Source: an uncultured Erysipelotrichales bacterium (GTDB lineage: Bacteria > Bacillota_I > Bacilli_A > Erysipelotrichales > Coprobacillaceae). Taken from it: a stretch of 15,346 bases of DNA. The DNA lies in the NCBI GenBank assembly GCA_910586805.1, contig CAJUJC010000047.1:1-15346 (forward strand). The letters run 5' to 3'. The translations under genes were made by a program, and so were the position numbers. Below the pieces are notes generated by a model. The model was not told where the DNA came from and did not search any database. It saw only the letters and a list, made by a program, of their open reading frames with translations. Shown piece by piece: positions 12,001-15,281 of the stretch. Numbering within the stretch: the stretch's first letter is position 1; each line of letters opens with the position of its first letter.

Positions 12001-15000
12001 CATATCCAGTATTTTCTTTTTTATTAGGCACAGTTAATGAATTGAAAACAGTTTGTTTTCCATTATTTACAGAGTTTTTAGCAGTATTGATAGCAGATTG
12101 TTTGTTATCATCATCATCAAAACTATATCCTGATAATTCTAACCAAATTGTACCAACATTCATTGTTCCTGTATCTGTTTTCTTTTTTTCAATTGTCGCA
12201 TCATTATATTGTGTTTCAAAAGATCCAGTAACTTTTAATTGTTGAACAACATTTGGACCACCTTTTGCTTGAATATATACATCATCTGTTATTGTTGTAT
12301 ATACATCAAATTGATTAAACTGTACCTCAAAATGAGATAAAATACCATTTAATTCATCTAAAACATAATTTCCATCTGCATCTACCGTAAAATCATCCAA
12401 TGTCTTAATAGCAGTTGTTCCATCATTCATATAAAGTGTTACAGAATCAATTTGAGAAATTTCTACTAATTTTTTTGATAAAATTAAAGTTTCAGTGATA
12501 AAACCATATTGCTTTATACCATCACTTGTAGCACCAGTTGAAACCAATAAATCTCCAGATTTCATAACTGCAAGTGTCATTTCTGAAATGCTATTATTAG
12601 CTAATCTCCATCTAAACCCTGAATCAAACAATCCTAATGGAACCTCGACAGGATCTCCATACTGTTCTTCTTTAAAAACATCAACATTAATAAGAGGATT
12701 TGCTGGTTGTGTATCAAGAGTGGCTTTTGAAATTGCTTTCCTATCAGCATTTTCATCGTTATATACAGTTTCAAGGCTTCCTTCTACCTGAACTGGTTTA
12801 ACAATATTCGTACTACCATCTACACTAATAAAAACATCATTATTTAATTTTATTCCAGATGAGAAACTATCAAATTTCACTTCAAAGCTTGATAATATTT
12901 TATCATCCCATACTGTTTTATCTAAAATATAATGACCATTTTCATCTTTTGCCAATGTACTTACGTCAACATCTGAAAGCACTTGGCTACTACCATCACT
13001 AAAATGAAATGTAATAGAGTCAATTGTACAAGATTTTTCTATTAAGTCTTTAGAAAAAGTAATTTGATTTGCAATAAATCCTCTTTGGTTTGTACTGTTT
13101 GTATCTAAAAGGAAGTTTCCAGATTTGAAAATACCTGGTATCATATCAGAAACACTGTCATTTCCCAACTTATATCTATAACCAACATTAGCTACATTTA
13201 TTGGTACTTTGACTAAATCACCATACTCATATGTGTCATCAGCTTTCTTTTGGTATGCATCTACATCAATTAATGGTGTGGCAGACAATGTCTCAACTGT
13301 CGCTTTAGTTGTTTCTGCTTTCTTTGGAGTCTTACTATACCCTCCTTTAGCAAGTTCCCCTTCACTTGTTTCTATTGGAGGAACGTATAACCATTTTTCA
13401 AAGTGTGTATCCAATTGGTTAACAAAGATATCTCGGCTACTAACATTTCCATTAACAACAATTCGTCCATCCATTGCTTCCTTAACATTAATACGTTCCT
13501 TGAAATCAATTCTAAGACACCCTGTGAAAGATAAATTCTTATGAGCTTTCAAATAATCTTTTAAAGCATCTTTTGCATTAAATGACCATACTGCAATAGT
13601 GTCAGTTGTTGCAGTTGTATCAGGAGAAAAAGTTCCCATAGAAACATATTCTGTTTCATTTGTTTTAGAATCTAAAAACTCAAATTGAATCTCGCATGGA
13701 TCAGCAAACCAATCACTTAATTGTGGTTGTGCTTCTCCGTCATGAATATTCAATTCAATACTAACTTTTGATAAATCAAATTTATCAGGTAATGTATCAA
13801 CAACATATGAATTAAATACTGGAATATTTCCTGTATTCTCAAAATCATCTAAATAATAATTAACATTAGACCCAATTGGAACAGTTTTCTTTTTAACTTG
13901 TTTTCCATTTTCTTCAACATATTTATTATGTGTAACTCCTTCTTGTGGAGCATCAAATTTTCCTGTAACAGTTGTTGGCTTTGACCAAGAGTATGCATTT
14001 CCTGTACCAAAATAAATGGTTGTATATAATTTTGTATAAAGTGAACTAATGGCATAGTTTGGAATGTTTGTTGCCATGGGAATCGCGAAATAATATGATT
14101 TCTTTTGTCCACGATGTACTTGTGCATCATCATTACGAATTGATACCATAGAGTTGCTTGTATACACATAAGGTAACTCCTCATACTGAGATGTGTTTGA
14201 AAATTTTTCTAAATCCCAAGTCGCTAATTCTTCTTCATCAATATCTGTAACATCATATATCAAAACTCCACCTTGACCAGGTACTCCAACAAAATCATTT
14301 TCTCGATCCTGGTTTGTAAAACTATTATTTTCAATTGGATCACCATCAGGATTATATAGCCACTTCATTGCTTCTTTTTTTAGTAATCCATATGCACTTT
14401 CATCTTCATCTGTTGGAACCTTTAAACCAAAACCAAAAGCATTAAAATAACTTCCATCTTCTTCTGACATATTTTCAACTTCTACTCTATAAACCAAATA
14501 ATTATATTTATCCCATAAAACATTTACAGGTGTGACTTGTGTAATTCTAGTATCCCATTGTAAGTTAGAACAAATCAAGTTATATTTTGCTTTTGATGTT
14601 GAGCCAGGAGGAGTTTGAAATTGAATAGTATGCTGATCCATATCTTCGTCTTCATACTTTTCATATCCTCCACCTAAGGATACAGTTGCAGCAGCATTTT
14701 CTGGAACATCACCATAGAAAAACAATTCAACTTGAACATATAGTGGATTCCCAGCTTCTAGCACCATCTGACTTCCTTCTATTGTACATTGACCATAAAG
14801 CTCCTCACCATTTGAAATATCAGCACCTTTATCTTCGATTACTAAAGCACCAACACCCATTAGCGGTTTTCCGTTCTCATCTTTTTGGTCACTTGGAACA
14901 TCTTTTTCATCTAATGTTTCAACCAACACCCCCTCTTTATAGTAAAAGTAAGGCAGTTGTATATCATAGTGTAACCCATGTGCACTTCCAATTGTAAAAT

Positions 15001-15259
15001 CTGGGTCTATAACCAAATTGACAATAACCCCATGCCCCTTGCCTCGACTCACTAAAGATGTATTAGATTGTGGCTTACCCTCACTGTCAGTAGGCGTAAT
15101 TCCTCCTGAAAAATGCTCCATAACAAAATGGACACTTGGTCTCCCTACCTCCTCTTTTGCAGAAACATTTTCTATTATTGTAAATTGTGTAACTATTATA
15201 GCTAATGCTATAATGACTTTCAGCATCTTACTCAAAGCTGCCTTTAAAATATTTTTCAT
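1..15259 (-). CDS. Giant secreted modular surface protein (DUF11-like/adhesin-like), 3' end beyond window
   Basis: A single reading frame runs from ATG at 15259 to the left edge with no stop: 5,086 complete codons plus one base, already far above the usual size of a bacterial protein. It begins with a Sec signal peptide (residues 1-34). Next come a unique N-terminal region, a run of homologous modules (about 656-2397), a series of longer DUF11-like modules (about 2398-5072), and the opening of an SdrD B-like domain (5073 onward). The chain is acidic and rich in Asn, Asp, Thr and Tyr, with only about 13 cysteines, as is usual for exported Gram-positive proteins. No catalytic motif was recognised. 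The likely role is a long fibrous cell-surface stalk or adhesin; that role is inferred from architecture, and ligand and anchor are not visible. The start is set by GGAGGT 7 bases upstream. An in-frame ATG at 15304 (15 codons earlier) lacks a ribosome binding site, and an in-frame TGA at 15311-15313 closes the frame upstream. No frameshift was seen. Confidence 0.95.
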   Translation of the reverse strand, partial: MKNILKAALSKMLKVIIALAIIVTQFTIIENVSAKEEVGRPSVHFVMEHFSGGITPTDSEGKPQSNTSLVSRGKGHGVIVNLVIDPDFTIGSAHGLHYDIQLPYFYYKEGVLVETLDEKDVPSDQKDENGKPLMGVGALVIEDKGADISNGEELYGQCTIEGSQMVLEAGNPLYVQVELFFYGDVPENAAATVSLGGGYEKYEDEDMDQHTIQFQTPPGSTSKAKYNLICSNLQWDTRITQVTPVNVLWDKYNYLVYRVEVENMSEEDGSYFNAFGFGLKVPTDEDESAYGLLKKEAMKWLYNPDGDPIENNSFTNQDRENDFVGVPGQGGVLIYDVTDIDEEELATWDLEKFSNTSQYEELPYVYTSNSMVSIRNDDAQVHRGQKKSYYFAIPMATNIPNYAISSLYTKLYTTIYFGTGNAYSWSKPTTVTGKFDAPQEGVTHNKYVEENGKQVKKKTVPIGSNVNYYLDDFENTGNIPVFNSYVVDTLPDKFDLSKVSIELNIHDGEAQPQLSDWFADPCEIQFEFLDSKTNETEYVSMGTFSPDTTATTDTIAVWSFNAKDALKDYLKAHKNLSFTGCLRIDFKERINVKEAMDGRIVVNGNVSSRDIFVNQLDTHFEKWLYVPPIETSEGELAKGGYSKTPKKAETTKATVETLSATPLIDVDAYQKKADDTYEYGDLVKVPINVANVGYRYKLGNDSVSDMIPGIFKSGNFLLDTNSTNQRGFIANQITFSKDLIEKSCTIDSITFHFSDGSSQVLSDVDVSTLAKDENGHYILDKTVWDDKILSSFEVKFDSFSSGIKLNNDVFISVDGSTNIVKPVQVEGSLETVYNDENADRKAISKATLDTQPANPLINVDVFKEEQYGDPVEVPLGLFDSGFRWRLANNSISEMTLAVMKSGDLLVSTGATSDGIKQYGFITETLILSKKLVEISQIDSVTLYMNDGTTAIKTLDDFTVDADGNYVLDELNGILSHFEVQFNQFDVYTTITDDVYIQAKGGPNVVQQLKVTGSFETQYNDATIEKKKTDTGTMNVGTIWLELSGYSFDDDDNKQSAINTAKNSVNNGKQTVFNSLTVPNKKENTGYDFTVINNSVSSIGDVDVKIDLASVGKKPSIGTVVKGFDTKEIKITSYEDVTKIKEIKLYDYDQNTATDTPAKVISFDDLKKEDGSLIIDEDMLKDLERLKTIVIVCNDYVGQKDLTDLKSMNIRITGTSDWFEDLNAVLTATPKHISLLNKIISLQNTLHVDKPKLDVHANISYYDNTPEQATADNANTDGNEMHLAVPYDRDFKYRVSVENKGVSILDDVDLIIDVPVNDKNATGGEENTGFHTTKVVINENLLKQFTELGYVAFYDIDELTTGIRFNYDQKTNKFVTDDGKELLIVDGKIEINEETLVDWGINNLGKVIVSGQKVKLKDATTENAWIDFYGFSDSLFGSTNRLTVNSNNYLDGIRDYPNELPPVNAVDHASAYISKMYFDTTVVAGYIEDKDNANRFEKISTSVEHMRLRYRNCSENAFTDNSELDVGYKAIGSFMVDFRQYLNVNRNYPVDPGEPTHDNYIWQEHQDWPWVYTQSLNTAANVNLTVDLPSNSFDAYYLKVDPRAKDYFNSITVVRKDGTKYVIDSSDWKDNSVEKNSEGKSFFRINLLTDDEQKRYETVTSNVDNDIYYKELKDYVVSNPITQVIVNLDINENEAANDTTAKNPDYGTWYVANDQTTKYMFEVTGRFYEEGTSVATVSTDMTVGGERGNGTTRTGHKAKERTISGKDTGANKTNWSYLNKYRHHDWIYSYYHSYCDEKDTLYDAADLNSTARVYVYRENNYVMKGVHDDPTVNQDTNVKYADYNEFAVSFYRGIQSTNNDGNNHDYLAGNGGWIYQDPFDWAGKHAHSDLVVLKDTLPVIRPDETTGYYGFLTQKIFISDQLYKYIDGIKLQKKQIDKSGTITTLPDAEKYITLSKSDLKASTTKSGYYEILLDYEENDAPETNEIVLGKDQFIESYEITLKNLPGNGDYARELTNDTQRVTVDAHGNEKNVDIFVGGEVYLVRGIHPVADALNKINSTTYKEVTREPDEKETTKLNESNEDGYMQGYRLPFQGGFDITSMNNRDIYDYETTGAGKNLNPTNAPYEVKIWNRTDTDQDTGRSSTIKTATVTNTMHSGYRLKHINIPKEFIDGDWFNVTKLTLNYNGRSVNLSLADLKKNEGGYFTLDSSNTNYVFDVNKYIRDNVSEFATYTVENTTDTYVKEQVTSFVIVFEAADIDLKDDNTVLKGGQYLSPDKTNKPAFTYDGVYVDRNTTDVASNKWTEDSRPTVINDRFDYWSGDQLVNTVNVSFAASNLNAEAYQGNLSGTDTDDYYRIQNLVGTMIVNMTRGTLIDGKNSFAYDRDKKESSTEQLAVDSGHLLPDDYIEYHLTVGAHADSKLPIYHPDVRFTVPKGQRIVGWKIEDPFNQTTTKISSDDITATVNDGTSDITLVKDKMYSLTKVDDEYVKTNYKELNISVGDLNKTDEFNMVQPGDKLKITVITQLTDETSQIESVKVEEAKFEAAARPKHTYSQYMVHHETGGAGTGYCTQVNAYHSHDGINYYRYDKDFYRVNGNPYVGKTYTSEVRSGVQFFAKQNLGIEYTYDDPVYHFDRQKMTIKTYGAGNTQVINHLQHTLETATFTMTFLSESNGKLYKGFDLTEKPEFKYPENVTGTKPIKVEYCYFDEKDTLEEGVYVKTTSQNETWIEEKDIVFADELSEDDKAAGKCLARDAVKVRWTYYDIPAWGNDGNTIVFASPTSPFTFKGEGRYRDIRTDAQKQTTRYAERYTMNLNADYVFVHKHSEDVDNTIDDETNTVEFEESFEFTGTGSTTKAIARERPILTLHTQIFDSEDKASLTYDASKEQTTGYRPNDTVWFKTTVINHALTEAQADTGVQGALLDPIIYDKIPEYIETSGLDRNDITVLWYDKDGKLKDTVPQYEIKKRTVSDVEDFGGDFITTKPDTDGSSMNDGHAFTDIYSGTNTQSTPINYNLYSIEFDKGTRLEIGEKIEVHYSAKIREEKLPLSYSTRDGKTFVDYYPKMGEYYQRRVGYYYGYYGKSFPYIGLIDHNPSEYYGSSERFANENVMMDMNYLQHDVGLSGTRNPNIDKYEYLADSYVYMPGTSNDGTGVDDNYGGSNGYLKDFDMCVTSYQQQTRYVPTLTPANLDQLPVSEQYVNPANNRSRDYYSRILSRRNRSYDWQDVEKHEDVVIWTQARTHLQTAWLATSSQMYTHTNNYLSNTEYLSTAYHGPTDPHYDYYSDSSQNWSDEISRMKLYNDDSITALEYDQNYMSRLGAYNYGDWDLTSGIEFIYVLPRGVEPRLDEDGNLDLSEMQGYSLSGGNSKSPSWDNIPSEAINVSVLQRPGEDNGYLSPNVMQDPLISTYLNRSKHDYANESKKYYTSEDGTPWVLKVTVNQSLNKWFNRGSKFGYMMLVDIPTHVYKTNPSEYWYDEVMARPLDVDHQDSLYYQIYDTTSYWGNNLPRSSNFLSTQYGGMDWLWNSYLYDWSMGNDSARYFVNGSPNTPYINGMNVSNREVSAQNTVEDAGGRESFSSGHRQTYASTGTRAHMRKPVIRTWTTVGNSNITGKDLSQYYVNTVGTYSKLHIHVENKYYLNGSLPNGIWHNQNWYKQVYQTYATEGGNMGTLYYPVVTDILPAGTVPRDENGELFTPDNEENLKKVLNWSISDKDGGALSDEKALYDAIVEYIELESEEGEGKVEGRYKVTFVPKSTNVRDEQKAKITSTDTRVFSFDFFTKESPSKTTKTGTNTELLYQYQKNHTYVSSQLDNFKFLTDANMANNPFGVGSLWRNFWTAYGGDDLGYTDDRRDSIYAEHRHTWYDYGNREHWHKGGWLPNSIGMQGSTLIPNGYHVIDATEDGGIKVYSEDNNMQLEDYNSIRWELTLNDKDFNRNGDNATIDAGVTSLDTGVHTSNRIRVKHAGIENQSYVSTKPIEKDENNLGGRSPEGYDKKIYTHYPLDGTAVQYGDNLYYNVNVSNHSDSTTDYHRKGDILHAKVHVTIVLPSIVSYRSQDDDRFYVIYTDGQGQKQKATFKDLTESGYIIELIEHEFNDDGTETVVFDIITPGERTKDNITYQDFIEGYKLPGFLGSGDSFVFGIKTVIDHGGANDTLLSDEKVWDDNYKADTYVSLHDTKGSYLEEMYPNSGFEELDDQDISEVKYIRETKDNLDEGIDLDLDKETDIYASDVTSRVTVLKPESVVRVDTSISRVQISNPDAEVVVAEDPTIKGATKMTIYLDEVINKEAAVPEFIVDYRVPFHGKSEGSVEEATINDNDVYPYIYAIGTGIWEVPESAGTEEYRKELEKRLKVHVYALVSEDQPAADDVSYTTPGTEKDENWIELTDIAGVDIHTNQIIDLSQDHADIRNKIYQLRYVITADVDRENGIEETREYLVPQGFRLDIDADPNREGNQEMDDVDPKHNNLEQLPDSVVSDIEFDTNGNINDVTKTGNAAFVVLTVTHTKDENQHVNHFAKSWARYDDEQIGALSERSRAGYYISREIPTLQIDLSVNYFKRQSRTNDDGQKEYYYSWVPNFVIDNSSSMLRYSTSLTNLSQEKISDIGSLNGDADNSTNPQIATVLPYVQDISNIKDNSSSNLYNYKFYKYVDYAGDDSKTESISKGYESKDRLNSSDSTWTWHVEDEKGTVIENSSVKNVNLRMYDKAVDLTNLQRRVMTWDFQGTLQPGQKIVIDYMVPISTKDNGIVSSSLLECKAYGFKEGTFNPYVPVSDNANETYAIEVDTRDINENGLKKSEVTLVKSLGGLSFASNKTFTRTKVSHSEYGSGLTASGNGNTRPSIVPEGSDYSFTTTVLNPDSMDNDNGYNHPIIYDVLPFVGDKTIISDTPRNTKWRGYIYLDSIKVEKQYGTISGVKTEELEDGKTTHVWVGPFKKENGKITALEISDLPDFEQTRDKEFYKSIYGESDLAIAEKQKYFVRLSELLALKTSDPELYEELQRSVQAIYAEPISDFVLKGATKFTVSYNMKAPLNLPMYPEYVTEDDADLKKKVAEYSGWNTFAAQSEDEPTTESPQAGVYLDAPADKGYIGHYVWLDESYN
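2..43 (-). other. Start of an SdrD B-like (Cna-B-type) domain, residues 5073-5086
   Basis: The last visible residues, G-Y-I-G-H-Y-V-W-L-D-E-S-Y-N followed by a partial codon beginning G, match the opening strand of SdrD B-type domains, commonly G-D-Y-V-W-x-D-x-N-x-N-G. Such domains usually sit in the stalk near the C-terminus of Gram-positive surface proteins. The domain is cut by the window, so the call rests on about 14 residues. Confidence 0.6.
44..1684 (-). other. Two DUF11-like modules, residues 4526-5072
   Basis: The first module has L-Q-I-D-L-S-V-N-Y, a W-V-P-N-F-V-I-D-N strand, an A-T-V-L-P strand and the closing L-Q-P-G-Q-K-I-V-I-D-Y (Pro4716). The second opens with V-P-E-G-S-D-Y-S-F-T-T-T-V-L-N (Pro4831), carries P-I-I-Y-D-V-L-P (4857-4864) and closes with T-K-F-T-V-S-Y-N-M. 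The two strand motifs match those of residues 2851-3054. A linker rich in Glu, Pro, Thr and Gln (about 5050-5070) leads into the SdrD B-like domain. Confidence 0.65.
1685..2779 (-). other. Acidic multi-strand region, residues 4161-4525
   Basis: The stretch is strongly acidic (runs of Asp and Glu around 4180-4200 and 4415-4440). It carries strands T-K-M-T-I-Y-L-D-E, P-E-F-I-V-D-Y-R-V-P-F (Pro4281), L-K-V-H-V-Y-A-L and Q-L-R-Y-V-I-T-A-D-V. Probably two beta domains are present, with D-x-D-x-D-like loops that could bind calcium, for instance the D-I-D-A-D-P-N stretch; that is inference and no canonical site is proven. It ends near an A-G-Y-Y turn at Gly4526. Confidence 0.45.
2780..3304 (-). other. 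DUF11-like module, residues 3986-4160
   Basis: The entry strand V-Q-Y-G-D-N-L-Y-Y-N-V-N-V-S-N (Gly4001) is a clear DUF11 opening and matches the Y-G-D entry of R1 and R2. It is followed by H-V-T-I-V-L-P, F-Y-V-I-Y-T-D-G, E-T-V-V-F-D-I-I-T-P-G and a closing F-V-F-G-I-K-T-V-I-D strand. The end is acidic, with many Asp and Glu. Confidence 0.65.
3305..3934 (-). other. His/Trp-rich insertion region, residues 3776-3985
   Basis: It starts in a Lys/Thr/Ser-rich linker and contains a dense aromatic and histidine segment at 3850-3868 (His3850, His3852, Trp3854, His3862, Trp3863, His3864, Trp3868). The rest has strands such as I-R-W-E-L-T-L-N-D and a D-A-G-V-T-S-L-D-T-G-V turn, leading to a linker just before the next DUF11 entry strand at Tyr4000. 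It may be a domain inserted between modules. Confidence 0.45.
3935..4504 (-). other. DUF11-like module with VVTDILPAG strand, residues 3586-3775
   Basis: After the K-P-V-I-R-T-W entry comes a K-L-H-I-H-V-E-N strand, an aromatic loop with Trp3639 and Trp3644, then P-V-V-T-D-I-L-P-A-G (from Pro3665). That last strand is a very typical DUF11/TIGR01451 signature. An acidic stretch rich in Glu and Gly follows, then Y-K-V-T-F-V-P and F-S-F-D-F-F strands. Probably a stalk module. Confidence 0.65.
4505..5410 (-). other. DUF11-like module with aromatic loop, residues 3284-3585
   Basis: It has a G-I-E-F-I-Y-V-L-P-R-G-V strand (Pro3332), a long Ser/Pro/Asn loop, and W-V-L-K-V-T-V-N-Q followed by F-G-Y-M-M-L-V-D-I-P, which together resemble the DUF11 strand pair. 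The later part is a Trp/Tyr-rich loop around 3510-3530 with Trp3514 and Trp3516. It ends at a Ser/Gly/Thr-rich linker and a basic H-M-R-K-P (Pro3588), which looks like a module border. Confidence 0.5.
5411..6097 (-). other. Tyr-rich insertion region, residues 3055-3283
   Basis: The stretch begins with a very aromatic segment (3055-3082) having Tyr-Tyr-Tyr at 3069-3071 and Tyr-Tyr at 3062-3063 and 3073-3074. It continues with a Gly/Asn/Asp/Tyr-rich chain, one Cys (D-M-C-V-T-S context), an Arg-rich patch containing S-R-R-N-R-S, and a Tyr/His/Ser-rich end. No DUF11 strand pattern is obvious, so it may be a large loop or an inserted domain between modules. It follows the closing strand of the previous module directly. 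Confidence 0.5.
6098..6709 (-). other. DUF11-like module with PIIYDKIP strand, residues 2851-3054
   Basis: It opens after A-R-E-R-P (Pro2857) with I-L-T-L-H-T-Q. A DUF11 entry strand follows (R-P-N-D-T-V-W-F-K-T-T-V-I-N, Pro2888), then the strand P-I-I-Y-D-K-I-P (2919-2926). The closing strand is L-E-I-G-E-K-I-E-V-H-Y-S-A-K-I, with Gly3024. The same motif order recurs near residues 4831-4864 at the far end of the visible protein, so these two modules are probably paralogous copies. Confidence 0.65.
6710..8068 (-). other. Compound module region, residues 2398-2850
   Basis: It starts with L-P-D-D-Y-I-E-Y-H-L-T-V (Pro2400), a DUF11-like entry strand, and reaches a V-P-K-G-Q-R-I-V-G-W strand with Trp2438. 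A second entry strand reads Q-P-G-D-K-L-K-I-T-V, the textbook DUF11 opening. After an A-A-R-P boundary (Pro2545) comes a Tyr/His-rich stretch with one Cys. Later strands include R-W-T-Y-Y-D-I-P-A-W and F-K-G-E-G-R-Y-R-D-I. Two or three beta domains are probably packed here, but the borders are not certain. Confidence 0.5.
8069..9022 (-). repeat. Module R7, residues 2080-2397
   Basis: It contains a P-Y-E-V-K-I-W-N strand, S-G-Y-R-L-K-H-I-N-I-P, a V-T-K-L-T-L-N-Y-N-G strand, G-G-Y-F-T-L-D (the D-G-x-Y-x-L-D turn in altered form), and F-V-I-V-F-E-A. A second part has Y-D-G-V-Y-V-D-R, V-N-V-S-F and M-I-V-N-M-T-R-G. The order of strands again follows R1, but the added segment after about residue 2260 is not found in the shorter copies. 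Confidence 0.5.
9023..10024 (-). repeat. Module R6 with two aromatic insertions, residues 1746-2079
   Basis: R6 is longer than R1 and R2, largely because of two insertions: one near 1773-1794 rich in Trp, His and Tyr, and one near 1870-1885 with Trp1872 and Trp1880. The core is recognisable from T-A-R-V-Y-V-Y, F-A-V-S-F-Y, a D-T-L-P strand, Y-Y-G-F-L-T-Q-K-I-F-I-S (matching G-F-I-x-x-x-I-x-x-S-K of R1), D-G-I-K-L, and a G-Y-Y-E-I-L-L-D turn. It ends in a charged segment rich in Glu, Lys and Thr. Confidence 0.5.
10025..10789 (-). repeat. Module R5 with a Trp-rich insertion, residues 1491-1745
   Basis: The first half carries an insertion of about 35 residues with three close tryptophans (Trp1561, Trp1567, Trp1569). 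The second half follows the series: a Y-L-K-V-D-P strand, S-I-T-V-V-R-K-D-G, a Y-V-V-x-N-P-I-T-Q-V-I-V strand, and an F-E-V-T-G-R-F-Y-E-E close matching the V-x-G-S-F-E-T motif of R2. The module ends at a Gly/Arg/Thr-rich linker beginning G-G-E-R-G-N-G (from residue 1742). Confidence 0.55.
10790..11506 (-). repeat. Module R4 (diverged), residues 1252-1490
   Basis: It opens with L-D-V-H-A-N (1252-1257), matching the 'P-L-I-x-V-D' entry strand of R1 and R2. The DUF11-like half has F-K-Y-R-V-S-V-E-N-K-G and a strand ending in D-V-P. The second half has N-T-G-F-H-T-T-K-V-V-I, N-E-N-L-L-K, a Y-V-A-F-Y-D strand and an I-V-D-G-K-I turn, in the same order as R1. The exit strand ends near Gly1484. The function is probably structural; no binding motif is visible. 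Confidence 0.55.
11507..12163 (-). repeat. Module R3 (diverged), residues 1033-1251
   Basis: R3 keeps the series landmarks in weakened form: a T-G-Y-D-F turn (1084-1088), N-N-S-V-S (1092-1096), a V-V-K-G-F strand in the position of K-S-G, an I-K-E-I-K-L-Y-D strand, and a D-G-S-L-I-I-D turn matching the D-G-x-Y-x-L-D of R1 and R2. It has an extra stretch near its start, after Trp1039, with four consecutive Asp codons (12110-12121) and a Lys/Asn-rich segment. The end passes through T-G-T-S-D-W and a hydrophobic S-L-L-N-K-I-I segment before R4. Confidence 0.6.
12164..12715 (-). repeat. Module R2 of the N-terminal repeat series, residues 849-1032
   Basis: R2 is the closest relative of R1. It has P-L-I-N-V-D (855-860), Y-G-D (867-869), V-P (873-874), N-N-S-I-S-E-M (888-894), K-S-G (900-902), a G-F-I strand, a D-S-V-T-L strand followed by N-D-G, D-G-N-Y-V-L-D, H-F-E-V-Q-F, and the closing V-x-G-S-F-E-T-Q-Y-N-D (1010-1020). 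The K-S-G motifs of R1 and R2 are 188 residues apart and the closing motifs 185 apart. The likeness is clear in protein but not obvious in DNA, so this is an old duplication. Confidence 0.75.
12716..13294 (-). repeat. Module R1 of the N-terminal repeat series, residues 656-848
   Basis: R1 aligns with R2 over nearly its full length. Landmarks are P-L-I-D-V-D (662-667), Y-G-D (679-681), V-P (685-686), the N-x-S-x-S-x-M turn (700-706), K-S-G (712-714), a G-F-I strand, a 'D-S-I-T-F-x-x-S-D-G' strand, D-E-N-G-H-Y-I-L-D, an F-E-V-K-F-D-S-F strand, and the closing V-x-G-S-L-E-T-V-Y-N-D (825-835). The module appears to be a two-part beta domain: a DUF11-like half and a second half with an internal D-G-x-Y-x-L-D turn. 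I do not recognise a named family for the second half. Confidence 0.75.
13295..13894 (-). other. First DUF11-like module, residues 456-655
   Basis: The module opens with V-P-I-G-S-N-V-N-Y near residue 459, then an N-T-G turn and a strand V-V-D-T-L-P-D-K-F-D-L ending near 496. This is the classic DUF11/TIGR01451 pattern (P-G-x-x-L-x-Y-x-I-x-V-x-N-x-G, then a D-x-L-P strand). Later parts include T-G-C-L-R-I-D-F, V-V-N-G-N-V and a linker rich in Lys, Thr and Ala before the repeat series. It probably serves as a structural beta-sandwich spacer. Confidence 0.65.
13895..15157 (-). other. Unique N-terminal region, residues 35-455
   Basis: This part shows no obvious internal repeat. It has alternating hydrophobic strands typical of beta-sandwich folds. 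Trp249 opens a segment, roughly W-D-K-Y-N-Y-L-V-Y-R-V-E-V-E-N, in the style of the 'tension of vectors' strands of DUF11-like modules, followed by a strand ending in a Val-Pro turn near residue 280. Cys residues are present (GQC and ICS contexts). By position directly after the signal peptide it would be the outermost tip of a stalk and so the most likely ligand-binding part; that is inference, and no named adhesin domain was recognised. Confidence 0.6.
15158..15259 (-). other. Sec-type signal peptide, residues 1-34
   Basis: The N-terminus has a basic segment (Lys2, Lys6, Lys11, Lys14), then a hydrophobic core from about Val15 to Val23 rich in Ile, Ala and Leu. A polar stretch follows, ending in Val-Ser-Ala (32-34), a good signal peptidase I site with small residues at -3 and -1. 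Cleavage would leave a mature protein beginning Lys-Glu-Glu. There is no lipobox cysteine, so a lipoprotein is unlikely. No YSIRK-type motif was seen. Confidence 0.88.
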
Positions 15260-15266
15260 AATACTT

Positions 15267-15272
15267 ACCTCC
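15267..15272 (-). promoter_or_regulatory. Ribosome binding site GGAGGT
   Basis: Reading the minus strand, GGAGGT lies 7 bases before ATG 15259. This is a near-perfect anti-16S match at ideal spacing. It decides the start codon in favour of 15259 over the in-frame ATG at 15304, which has no purine-rich element at a useful distance. Confidence 0.93.
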
Positions 15273-15281
15273 AAATACAAC

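Noticed and set aside
12110..12121. Run of ATC on the plus strand as a possible microsatellite
   Set aside because: It is four in-frame GAT (Asp) codons in a loop of R3; too short to call a slippage tract.
11874..12245. Open frame of 123 codons on the plus strand
   Set aside because: It lies wholly antisense to the giant gene, has no ribosome binding site, and its protein is a low-complexity Ser/Leu/Phe/Val-rich mirror of the coding strand. It is a shadow.
13849..14184. Open frame of 111 codons on the minus strand in another frame
   Set aside because: It overlaps the giant gene in a different frame; the product is His/Gln/Met-rich with no recognisable pattern and no RBS. The main frame is clearly coding here (the end of the N-terminal region).
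14686..14997. Plus-strand open frame of 103 codons, His/Leu-rich
   Set aside because: The composition is an artefact of reading the antisense of an AT-rich coding frame; no start signal or domain.
1..15259. Possible alternative genetic code (TGA as Trp)
   Set aside because: Tryptophan is always TGG and no in-frame TGA occurs in more than 5,000 codons, so the standard bacterial code applies.
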